Assembly (NCBI RefSeq): GCF_003177035.1
Contig: NZ_CP029488.1
Location: forward strand, 2,418,001-2,482,000
Direction of reading: 5' to 3'
Source of the DNA: Salinisphaera sp. LB1
GTDB lineage: Bacteria > Pseudomonadota > Gammaproteobacteria > Nevskiales > Salinisphaeraceae
Length of the DNA stretch: 64,000 nt
The notes under the pieces are model-generated. The model was given only the letters and a program-made list of their open reading frames with translations. It did not search any database and was not told where the DNA came from. A program made the translations under genes and the position numbers. Shown in pieces: positions 57,694-64,000 of the stretch; positions within the stretch are counted from its first letter, which is position 1, and each line of letters opens with the position of its first letter.

Positions 57694-59049
57694 ATGCACA
57701 TCCATATTCTGGGAATCGGCGGCACGTTCATGGCGGGTGTGGCGCTGCTGGCGCGGGCAGCGGGGCATACGGTAACGGGCTCCGACCAGGGGCTCTATCC
57801 GCCCATGAGCACTCAGCTGGCCGAGGCCGGCATCGCGGTCATGGACGGCTATGCGCCGAGCCATCTGGAGCCGGCGCCGGATCAGGTCGTGGTCGGCAAC
57901 GCGATGGCGCGCGGTAATGCCGCGATCGAATACATGCTGGACGCGGGGCTCGCCTACACCTCGGGCCCCCAGTGGCTGGCCGATAACGTACTCGCGGATC
58001 GCTGGGTGCTGGCGGTGGCCGGCACGCATGGCAAAACCACCACCGCGAGCATGCTCGCGCACATACTGATCGACCAGGGTGCCGCACCCGGCTGGCTGAT
58101 CGGCGGCATCGCCGCGGATCTGGGGGCCTCGGCAGCGCTCGGTAGTTCCAAGTGGTTCGTGGTCGAGGCCGACGAGTACGACACGGCCTTTTTCGACAAG
58201 CGCTCGAAGTTCGTCCACTACCGGCCGCGCACGCTGATTCTCAACAATCTCGAGTTCGATCACGCCGATATTTTCGATGACCTGGCCGCGATCCAGCGCC
58301 AGTTCCATCATCTGCTTCGCACCGTGCCGGGCTCGGGGCGCATCGTGCACAACGCGGCCGACGCGGCGCTTGATACCGTCATCGCACAGGGCTGCTGGAC
58401 GCCGCGGGTCCCATTCAACGGCGCGGCAGGGTGGCATGTCGAGCCCCTGCGCCCGGATCATGGTCGACTGCGCATTTATCGGGGCCCCGAAGTCGTCGGC
58501 GAACTGGCCTGGGCGCTCAAGGGCGCCCACAACGCCGCGAATGCCTGCGCCGCGATCGCCGCAGCCGAGCACGCCGGCGTCGAGCCGCGCGCTGCCATCG
58601 GCGCGCTGGCCGGATTTCGTGGCGTCAAGCGGCGACTGGAACTCCGCGGCACGCCGGGCGGGGTGGCGGTCTATGACGATTTCGCGCATCACCCGACCGC
58701 TATCCGCACGACGCTGGATGGCCTGACCGCGGGGCGGCCGAAAGGACGCGTGCTGGTGGCCTTCGAGCCGCGCTCGAATACCATGCGGGCCGGGGTGCAC
58801 GAGCACACCCTGGCGGCCAGCTTCGAAAGCGCGGACCGTGTTTACGGCTACGACGCCGGCATCGACTGGGACCTGGCCGGCGCCATGCGTGCCCTCGGCG
58901 ATCGGTTCCGTGCAGTCGATGATATCGACGCGCTGGTGGCGGCGATCGCGGCCGAGGCGCGCCCGGGTGATGTCGTCGTGGTGATGAGCAATGGCGGCTT
59001 CGGCGGTATTCACGACAAACTGCTCGCCGCGCTTGAACCCCGCGCCTGA
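57694..59049 (+). CDS. mpl: UDP-MurNAc:L-Ala-gamma-D-Glu-meso-Dap ligase
   Basis: 451 residues (E. coli Mpl 457). Mur-ligase motifs: N-terminal Rossmann HIHILGIGGTFMAGVALLAR, ATP-binding AGTHGKTTTASML near residue 110, the catalytic Glu/Asp stretch FVVEADEYDTAFFDKRSKFVHY and the later NNLEFDHADIFDDL, plus ALKGAHNAANACAA and YDDFAHHPTAI of the C-domain. It reattaches the murein tripeptide released during wall turnover to UDP-MurNAc, so it serves peptidoglycan recycling in the cytosol. A 9-bp inverted repeat (GCGCCTGTT/AACAGGCGC) at 59074-59093 follows its stop, without a T-run. Confidence 0.95.
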   Translation: MHIHILGIGGTFMAGVALLARAAGHTVTGSDQGLYPPMSTQLAEAGIAVMDGYAPSHLEPAPDQVVVGNAMARGNAAIEYMLDAGLAYTSGPQWLADNVLADRWVLAVAGTHGKTTTASMLAHILIDQGAAPGWLIGGIAADLGASAALGSSKWFVVEADEYDTAFFDKRSKFVHYRPRTLILNNLEFDHADIFDDLAAIQRQFHHLLRTVPGSGRIVHNAADAALDTVIAQGCWTPRVPFNGAAGWHVEPLRPDHGRLRIYRGPEVVGELAWALKGAHNAANACAAIAAAEHAGVEPRAAIGALAGFRGVKRRLELRGTPGGVAVYDDFAHHPTAIRTTLDGLTAGRPKGRVLVAFEPRSNTMRAGVHEHTLAASFESADRVYGYDAGIDWDLAGAMRALGDRFRAVDDIDALVAAIAAEARPGDVVVVMSNGGFGGIHDKLLAALEPRA

Positions 59050-59176
59050 CCGGCGTCCCCGCCCGCGGAACAAGCGCCTGTTGGAACAGGCGCCAAGCGT
59101 ATCCTGCGACCGGGTTCGCAAGGCGGCCCGGACCGTCGGGGCCGGCGCGTTCAGACGCCGGCCCCGGGTCGGGCAT

Positions 59177-59201
59177 AAAAAAGGCCGCGATTCGCGGCCT
59201 T
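59177..59201 (-). terminator. Minus-strand rho-independent terminator between mpl and glrR
   Basis: 9-bp perfect stem AAGGCCGCG / CGCGGCCTT with a 3-base loop, followed on the minus strand by six T. It points away from mpl and toward no annotated minus-strand gene, supporting a separate minus-strand transcript. Confidence 0.85.
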
Positions 59202-59704
59202 GAGAGGGCGGTGACCCGCCCGTGCTTTTCTTCTTTGATAATCCGCCGAGTCGGGCCGGGCTACGCCGAGGCACGAGGGGGGGACCGGGAGAACCCCCGG
59301 CCCGACCGGCGAAACGGGTGCGTGGCTGCGCTGCAGGACATCGGAAAAATTCGCTCTGGCCGGGCCGTTAACGCCGAGGCACGAGGGGGGGACCGGGGAA
59401 ACCGGCCCGACCAGGCGAACCCATGTCGCGCAATCACGCGAACTCTGTTGAACAAGCCACCAGGTGTCGGTTCGACTGTGCGGTTGCCGACGATTCGTGG
59501 GTTGTTCCGACTGTTCAAACTCCTTTGTTGTGATCCGATCGCCACTTCCGACAATCATCCGTGCGAATAGCCGAATCCTCGACATGACGGCAACGGTCAT
59601 CGCCAGTCCGTGCCACCCTGGCGCGCGAAGCGTGGGGCGGCAGCGTCGAAGCCTGTCGGCCGTTCGTTATCGGTGCTGCAAGTGCGGTCTGTCGTCCGAA
59701 TTTG
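59177..59704 (-). ncRNA. Candidate sigma-54/GlrR-controlled small RNA with twin modules
   Basis: Predicted transcript from about 59704, 12 bases after the sigma-54 element, to the terminator at 59177-59201, about 530 nt or shorter if processed. Two homologous modules stand 108 nt apart. Each has an outer stem (59361-59367 with 59403-59409, CGGGCCG/CGGCCCG; and 59250-59257 with 59299-59306, GTCGGGCC/GGCCCGAC), an inner CCGG...CCGG hairpin, and a 27-base block identical in both (59263-59289 and 59371-59397) whose transcript reads CCCGGUCCCCCCCUCGUGCC and onward, mostly unpaired. A 149-codon frame crosses the region but lacks a Shine-Dalgarno and family features. GlmY-like control is inferred; sequence similarity to GlmY or GlmZ is not evident. 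Confidence 0.6.
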
Positions 59705-59715
59705 TTTAGGGTTTA

Positions 59716-59731
59716 GCAACCGCCGTGCCAG
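59716..59731 (-). promoter_or_regulatory. Consensus sigma-54 promoter
   Basis: Reading leftward: CTGGCACGGCGGTTGCT, with TGGCAC at 59730-59725 and TTGC at 59719-59716, five bases between. This matches the sigma-54 (-24/-12) consensus TGGCAC(G)-N4-TTGC(A/T) at every fixed position. Expected start near 59704. Confidence 0.85.
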
Positions 59732-59750
59732 AAAAAGGAAAATAAATTAA

Positions 59751-59763
59751 TATCAATAACTTA
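59751..59763 (+). promoter_or_regulatory. IHF binding site
   Basis: TATCAATAACTTA matches WATCAANNNNTTR at all fixed positions. It sits in an AT-rich island between the sigma-54 promoter and the upstream palindromes, where DNA bending would let a bound activator reach the polymerase. Confidence 0.75.
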
Positions 59764-59826
59764 TAAATACAATTAAGCACTTCCGGCGCGCCCGGCCAGC
59801 GGATCGGGCCCAGTGGCGCGGAAAAC

Positions 59827-59844
59827 CGTCGCCAATCAGCGACG
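59827..59844. promoter_or_regulatory. GlrR-type activator site 3 (proximal)
   Basis: CGTC-N10-GACG: half-sites differ by one base each from TGTC/GACA, and the palindrome is symmetric. About 130 bases upstream of the predicted start. Confidence 0.6.
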
Positions 59845-59890
59845 GATGGCTTAGTTATTATTTAAGTAATTGAATATAAATATAAAATAA

Positions 59891-59908
59891 TGTCGCCATG
59901 AGGCGACA
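59891..59908. promoter_or_regulatory. GlrR-type activator site 2, also a possible glrR terminator
   Basis: TGTC-N10-GACA, exact match to the sequence recognised by GlrR at enterobacterial glmY. The same palindrome (8-bp stem with a 4-base loop, then TATTTTATA on the minus strand) could also act as the transcription terminator of the glrK-qseG-glrR operon. Confidence 0.75.
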
Positions 59909-59934
59909 TAAAGCACGGGAACGGCACCAATGGT

Positions 59935-59952
59935 TGTCGTCTACGGGCAACA
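59935..59952. promoter_or_regulatory. GlrR-type activator site 1 (distal)
   Basis: TGTC-N10-AACA, seven of eight fixed bases. It lies between the glrR stop and site 2, whose centre is 44 bases away. Confidence 0.5.
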
Positions 59953-59959
59953 GCCGGAT

Positions 59960-61324
59960 TCAGGACTTGAACTGCCCCGGATCGACATCGTGACGCGCCA
60001 GCAGCTTGTAAAATTCGGTGCGGTTGCGCTGGGCGAGCCGGGCGCTTCGGGCGACGTTGCCTTCGGTGATGCGCAATAACTGGACGAGGTAGTCGTGCAC
60101 GAACTCGTCCCGCGCCTGTGCCAGGGGCCGGATGCTCGAGGCCGACGCGTCGGGGCCGCCGTGCTGGGCCAGCGCCTTGTCTACGGCGGCACGGCCGATC
60201 ACCGGGCCGCGCGTGAGCGCGACATTGTGTTCGACCACGTTGGACAGTTGCCGAATATTGCCCGGCCAGCTGTACGCCGTAAGCCGTTCCATGGCTTCGG
60301 GGGCATAGACCTTGGCCCGTCGCCCCGATCGGCGCGCGAGGCGATCCAGGAAATGCCGCACCAGGGGCGCGATGTCTTCGGGCCGCTCGGCAAGTGAAGG
60401 CAGTGCCAGGCTGACCACGGCCAGACGATAGTAGAGATCCTCGCGGAACGTGCCCTCGTTGATGGCCGTATCCAGATTACGGTGGGTGGCCGAGATCACG
60501 CGCACGTCTACCGGGATGCTATGCCGGCCGCCGACCGGCCGGATCTCGCGTTCCTGGAGTACGCGCAGGAGCTTGACCTGAAGGGCGATCGGCATATCGC
60601 CGATTTCGTCCAGAAAGAGGGTGCCGCCCTCGGCCGAGCGGAACAGCCCGGGCTGGGCGCTCTTGGCATCGGTGAATGCGCCTTTTTCGTGGCCGAACAG
60701 TTCCGACTCCAGCAACTGCTCGGGCATGGCGCCGCAGTTCAACGCCACGAACGCGTGCTGGGCGCGCGGGCTGGCTTCATGCATGACACGCGCCATGACT
60801 TCCTTGCCGGTGCCGGATTCGCCGGTGATCAGCACGCTGGAGTCGGTCTCGGCCACCATTCGGCCCTCGGCCAGCCGTTCCCGCATGAGCGGCGAGCGGG
60901 TCACGATGCGCGCCTGCCAGATCGATTCCCAGTCGCGGCTGGGCAAGCCGCCCTGGGCCAGGGCCTGGTCGACGCGGGCCAGCAGCGTTTCCTTGTCCAC
61001 CGGCTTGGAAAGAAAATCGAGCGCGCCGGCCTGGGTCGCCGACACGGCTTCGGGGATCGTGCCGTGGGCCGTGATGACGATGACCGGAATATTGGGGTGA
61101 TTGGCCGATAGCCGTTGCAGCAGGTCGAGCCCGTCCATGCCGTCCATGCGCAGATCGGTGATCACGCACTCGGCGGCGAAGTCGCCCAGGATATCGAGCG
61201 CGCGGTCGGCGCTTTCGACGCTGGCCACGGTGTGTCCGACGCCTTGGAGGCGAATGGTCATCAAGCGACGCAGGCTCGGGTCGTCGTCGACCAGCAGCAG
61301 CCGGCCCTTTCGGTGTTCGGTCAC
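59960..61324 (-). CDS. glrR: Sigma-54 response regulator GlrR (QseF)
   Basis: 454 residues, start GTG at 61324 overlapping the qseG-like stop (GTGA). Receiver domain: [12 protein letters not shown], phosphoacceptor Asp in [12 protein letters not shown] (about residue 55), Lys in [11 protein letters not shown]+ domain: Walker A GESGTGKE, the sigma-54 contact loop [13 protein letters not shown], Walker [14 protein letters not shown] and [10 protein letters not shown]. The C-terminal helix-turn-helix ([20 protein letters not shown]) fits the Fis type. In enterobacteria GlrR activates glmY from a sigma-54 promoter. Here three GlrR-like sites and such a promoter lie directly after the gene. Confidence 0.95.
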   Translation of the reverse strand: MTEHRKGRLLLVDDDPSLRRLMTIRLQGVGHTVASVESADRALDILGDFAAECVITDLRMDGMDGLDLLQRLSANHPNIPVIVITAHGTIPEAVSATQAGALDFLSKPVDKETLLARVDQALAQGGLPSRDWESIWQARIVTRSPLMRERLAEGRMVAETDSSVLITGESGTGKEVMARVMHEASPRAQHAFVALNCGAMPEQLLESELFGHEKGAFTDAKSAQPGLFRSAEGGTLFLDEIGDMPIALQVKLLRVLQEREIRPVGGRHSIPVDVRVISATHRNLDTAINEGTFREDLYYRLAVVSLALPSLAERPEDIAPLVRHFLDRLARRSGRRAKVYAPEAMERLTAYSWPGNIRQLSNVVEHNVALTRGPVIGRAAVDKALAQHGGPDASASSIRPLAQARDEFVHDYLVQLLRITEGNVARSARLAQRNRTEFYKLLARHDVDPGQFKS

Positions 61325-61902
61325 GGGTGTTTCTCGACAGTATCCAGGCGGTCTTCGATGTTCGACAGCGCCTTGAGTTTGTTCTGGGCCTTCGCCAGCC
61401 GTGCCTTGAGATCCGCGATCTTCTGCGCTGCGTCACTGGGCTCATCGGCGTTGGCCTGGGTCAGTTCGCCGTAGAGACGGGCATAGTCGCTCAGGTACTG
61501 GCGGGCATCGGGGTCCCAGGGCGCCGGCTTGGTGTTGAGCGCCAGGCTGGCGTAGCGCGCGGCCTCGTCGGGCGTATAAAGCCGCTGGTGCGGCGATCCG
61601 AGCGCCAGCGCCAGATAGGCATAGCTGATTGCGCTCGGGCTGGTCCGAACCTGGCGGCGGGCCGTGCGTACGGCGGCTTCGCGCCCGGCCGGTGTTGTGT
61701 CCGCCAGCCGGCGGGCATAGCTGAGCAGAGTCAACGCGGGGGCGGACATTTCAGGTGGCGTCTGCGCGGTTGCCGACGGGTTGCCCTTGTCGAGCGCGCA
61801 GCCCGATACGGCCAGGACCGTAGCCAGGCCGAGCGCGACTGCCAGCCCCCGTCGTGGCGTGCGCTGCTCAGGCGCGCCCGTTCCGGCGTGGGATATGCAC
61901 AT
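61321..61902 (-). CDS. qseG: QseG-like lipoprotein of the GlrKR operon
   Basis: 193 residues from the ATG at 61902. After a basic lead, LAVALGLATVLAVSGC gives a lipobox VSGC. The mature part is helical, with a tetratricopeptide-like AISYAYLALALGSPHQRLYT region and a C-terminal coiled coil (KIADLKARLAKAQNKLKALSNIEDRL). Position between glrK and glrR and these features match QseG, the outer-membrane lipoprotein that modulates the GlrK kinase in enterobacteria; sequence similarity is weak, so the name rests on context. It overlaps glrK by 35 bases and glrR by four, indicating tight coupling. Confidence 0.75.
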   Translation of the reverse strand: MCISHAGTGAPEQRTPRRGLAVALGLATVLAVSGCALDKGNPSATAQTPPEMSAPALTLLSYARRLADTTPAGREAAVRTARRQVRTSPSAISYAYLALALGSPHQRLYTPDEAARYASLALNTKPAPWDPDARQYLSDYARLYGELTQANADEPSDAAQKIADLKARLAKAQNKLKALSNIEDRLDTVEKHP

Positions 61903-63361
61903 GGAAAACGCTGTCGCGATGCCCGCGCACGACCACCTGCGCGTAGCCGCCATGGGCTTCGGCGCAGTCGCGCACCACCGACAGGCCGATGCCGGTCCCC
62001 TTGACCGCGGACTTGCCGCCGGGCGTGCTGCTGCCGCGGACGAAGGCTTCGAAGATACGTTCTCGTTCGGTTGTCGCCACGCCGGGCCCGTCATCCGATA
62101 CATATAGATCCGTCCCCTCTGTCGGGCCGTATTCGACCTCGATACGGATAGTGCCGCCCATCGGCGAAAATTTGACTGCATTCGCCAGCAGATTATCCAC
62201 GATCAGGTGCAATCGATCCCGGTCAGCGCTGAGTATGACCGGTGACCGCGGTCGATCGACGCGCAGATCGCGTGCCTCGATGGCCAGTTTCTGGCGTTCG
62301 ACCATGCGTTCGATCAGCGCCGCCAGATCGAATTCGGTGTACTCCAGGCGCGCCCTCTGTTGCTGCCAGGTCGCCGAATTGAGCAGATTGTCGATCAGCG
62401 CCGCCAGATCCTGGCTGTTGCTCTGCAGAATCGTGGCCACCTCGCGCTGTGCCTCGCTCAAAACGCCGACCGAGCCGTCAGCGAGCAGTTCCGTACCTTC
62501 GCGGATGCTGGCCAGCGGTGTCTTGAGTTCGTGCGACATGTGCCGGATGAACTGTTGTTTCTCCTCGTCGAGCGTGGCCAGACGCTGGCGCATCCAGTCC
62601 AGACGCTCACCGAGGCGATCGAGTTCGGCCGCCGGCGCGACGATCGACACCGGGCGCGAGAAATCGCCCGTGCCCAGATGACTGACGGCATCCAGAATCT
62701 GGCGCAGCGGACGCGCGATGACAAAGGTCAAAAATAACCCGAGCGCCACGGCCGCAGGAATCAGGGCAAACACGCAGACGAGCAGGAACAGCCGCGCATG
62801 GCGCGCCGTGCGCTGCAGATGATCGAGCTCCTGGTCGACGAACCGGGCGCCCTGATCGGCGATGGCATCGGTCGAGTGGCGGATTGTGTTCAGCGTGCTG
62901 ATGACCTGATCGGTCTGCTTGTCGCCGGTGCCAAGTCGCTGGGCCAAACCGGCCACTTGCTCGCGCAGCGATGACAGATTCCAGCTCGGCACCGTATCCA
63001 GATGCAGGCGGGCCAGGGACTTGAGTTCGCCCTCGAATGCCTGGGCCTGTGAGCGGAAGCGATCGACCAGGTCGGCCTGGCCGAGTACGCGATACTGGCG
63101 GGCACTGCGTTCCATGCTGATCAGCAGGCTGTTGAGGCGTTTGCTGTCGCGCGTGACGGCGACGCCCTGCATCACCAGCCGCTCGCTCTGCGCATTGAGC
63201 TGATTGACATAGACCACGCTGGCCACGATCGCGACCATCAGCGGTGTGGCCACGACGGCGAAGCTGGCCAGCACCAGGCCGTTGATCGAGCGCGGACGCA
63301 GCAGCACGCCGAGCAGCCGGCGGCGGGCCGAGGTCTCGTTGTGGGAATCGCCTCTGGGCAT
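61868..63361 (-). CDS. glrK: Sensor histidine kinase GlrK (QseE)
   Basis: 497 residues. Membrane helix 1 at about residues 28-50 (NGLVLASFAVVATPLMVAIV), a periplasmic helical domain of about 130 residues, helix 2 about 190-212 (LFLLVCVFALIPAAVALGLF), HAMP, then the kinase core: HMSHELKTPLASIREG with the phosphorylated His, the N box LLANAVKFSP, DDGPGV (G1) and GTGIGLSVV (G2). It senses envelope state and phosphorylates GlrR. It is the first gene of the operon glrK-qseG-glrR; the promoter must lie in the 94 bases shared with the divergent pmbA. Confidence 0.94.
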   Translation of the reverse strand: MPRGDSHNETSARRRLLGVLLRPRSINGLVLASFAVVATPLMVAIVASVVYVNQLNAQSERLVMQGVAVTRDSKRLNSLLISMERSARQYRVLGQADLVDRFRSQAQAFEGELKSLARLHLDTVPSWNLSSLREQVAGLAQRLGTGDKQTDQVISTLNTIRHSTDAIADQGARFVDQELDHLQRTARHARLFLLVCVFALIPAAVALGLFLTFVIARPLRQILDAVSHLGTGDFSRPVSIVAPAAELDRLGERLDWMRQRLATLDEEKQQFIRHMSHELKTPLASIREGTELLADGSVGVLSEAQREVATILQSNSQDLAALIDNLLNSATWQQQRARLEYTEFDLAALIERMVERQKLAIEARDLRVDRPRSPVILSADRDRLHLIVDNLLANAVKFSPMGGTIRIEVEYGPTEGTDLYVSDDGPGVATTERERIFEAFVRGSSTPGGKSAVKGTGIGLSVVRDCAEAHGGYAQVVVRGHRDSVFHVHIPRRNGRA

Positions 63362-63455
63362 GCCGCCAGCATAACCGCTCGCCGCGCCGCGCGCTTATTG
63401 CGTGGGGGGCCGCGCGCCCGCTATTTTGGCGGTTTGCCTGCCCGGATCCTGCTGC

Positions 63456-64000
63456 ATGACCGATACCCTCGCCGTACCTGCCGATGCCCGTGAACTGCCC
63501 GGCGCGGACGCGCTCCGCGAATCGCTGACTTCCATGCTCGATCGCGCGGCCGCGGCCGGTGCGGATGCAGCCGAGGCGAGTCTTTCAGCGTCGCGCAGTC
63601 TGTCGGTGTCGGTGCGCGATCGGCATCGTGAATCGCTGGAATATGAAGGCGATCGTACGGCGGCGGTGACGGTCTATCGCGGTCGCGCCAGCGGCAGCGC
63701 CTCGACCACCGACCTGACGCCAACGGGCCTGGCCGCCGCCCTCGATCAGGCGCTGACCATCGCGCGTTTCACCGAGCCGGATGCGTATGCGGGCCTGGCC
63801 GATGCCGCCCTGATGGCGCGCGGCTGGCCGGACCTGGGTCTGTACAACCCGTGGGCGCTCACCCCGGCGGCGGCCCAGGACCAGGCGCTGGCCGTGGAGG
63901 CGGCCGCGCTCGACACCGACCGGCGCATCGTCCAGACCGACGGCGCGACCGTGGCTACCCAGGATGCGATCAGCGCCTACGGCAACAGTCATGGCTTTAT
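63456..64000 (+). CDS. pmbA: PmbA/TldE metalloprotease-type protein, 3' end cut
   Basis: 181 residues are visible from the ATG at 63456, open to the window edge. The N-terminal TldD/PmbA domain is recognisable: MLDRAAAAGADAAEASLSAS, LSVSVRDRHRESLEYEGDR, TAAVTVYRGRASGSASTTDL, AALDQALTIARFTEPDAYAGL and YGNSHGF at the edge, in the order found in E. coli PmbA. PmbA with TldD matures modified peptides and degrades CcdA-like antidotes; the catalytic His residues are in the TldD partner, so this subunit is probably non-catalytic. It is divergent from glrK. Confidence 0.9.
   Translation, partial: MTDTLAVPADARELPGADALRESLTSMLDRAAAAGADAAEASLSASRSLSVSVRDRHRESLEYEGDRTAAVTVYRGRASGSASTTDLTPTGLAAALDQALTIARFTEPDAYAGLADAALMARGWPDLGLYNPWALTPAAAQDQALAVEAAALDTDRRIVQTDGATVATQDAISAYGNSHGF

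Noticed and set aside
59074-59093. GCGCCTGTT/AACAGGCGC inverted repeat as mpl terminator
   Set aside because: Loop too small and no T-run; at most an RNA-stabilising hairpin.
59151-59600. A 149-codon minus-strand frame across the candidate sRNA, with an in-frame repeat (PVPPSCLGV twice)
   Set aside because: No Shine-Dalgarno, no family features, and the repeat is identical at DNA level including third positions and folds as RNA. Kept only as the alternative explanation.

Overview
The window is about 64 kb of dense, GC-rich bacterial chromosome. Gene content (glrK-qseG-glrR, mpl, rnd, sbcB, yheS, yghU, yceH, a Neisseria-type porin, a TAXI-type TRAP system) points to a free-living gammaproteobacterium. 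A Salinisphaera-like halophile is my best guess, from memory rather than from any search. I see no prophage, CRISPR array, rRNA or tRNA gene.

Layout. 1-20 kb: a truncated dynamin-like GTPase, a glutathione-dependent oxidoreductase (yghU), a short 6-phosphogluconate dehydrogenase, and a sensory block. That block has two GGDEF-EAL proteins, a membrane diguanylate cyclase, an esterase, RarD, an Aer-like chemoreceptor broken by a frameshift in a CG tract, a secreted beta-propeller and a dCache chemoreceptor. 20-33 kb: transport. This comprises a TAXI-TRAP system, a porin with a near-consensus sigma-70 promoter, and an amidase followed on the same strand by a branched-chain-type ABC importer whose LivM and LivG are fused. 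33-44 kb: an accessory-like stretch. It has a 991-residue PLP-transferase/dehydrogenase fusion, UPF0114, a lipocalin, a chemoreceptor, a GAF-PAS-GGDEF cyclase and yceH, interrupted by two families of small repeats. One family is a chimera of amidase-gene and yceH-gene fragments, whose full-length relatives flank the region. The other is a short TAGGG-CTGTTGCCGTTTCG repeat that also bounds a MITE-like element. 44-64 kb: core genes. These are an unknown 653-residue protein, sbcB, yheS, rhlE, moaB, ppa, PPi-phosphofructokinase, adk, rnd, mpl, the GlrK-QseG-GlrR system and the start of pmbA.

The most striking signal lies between mpl and glrR. A textbook sigma-54 promoter points away from glrR. 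A perfect IHF site and three palindromes matching the TGTC-N10-GACA recognition sequence of GlrR lie upstream of it. Downstream is about 530 bp without a convincing gene, ending in a rho-independent terminator on the same strand. The predicted transcript contains two homologous structured modules, 108 nt apart, each displaying the same C-rich unpaired segment. This looks like an undescribed GlrR/sigma-54-controlled small RNA, analogous in control to enterobacterial GlmY but not obviously similar in sequence.

How the genes work together: c-di-GMP and chemotaxis proteins dominate the first half. Transporters for carboxylates and an amide-like or amino-acid substrate sit in the middle. Envelope homeostasis (mpl recycling, the GlrKR envelope two-component system, the candidate sRNA) closes the window.
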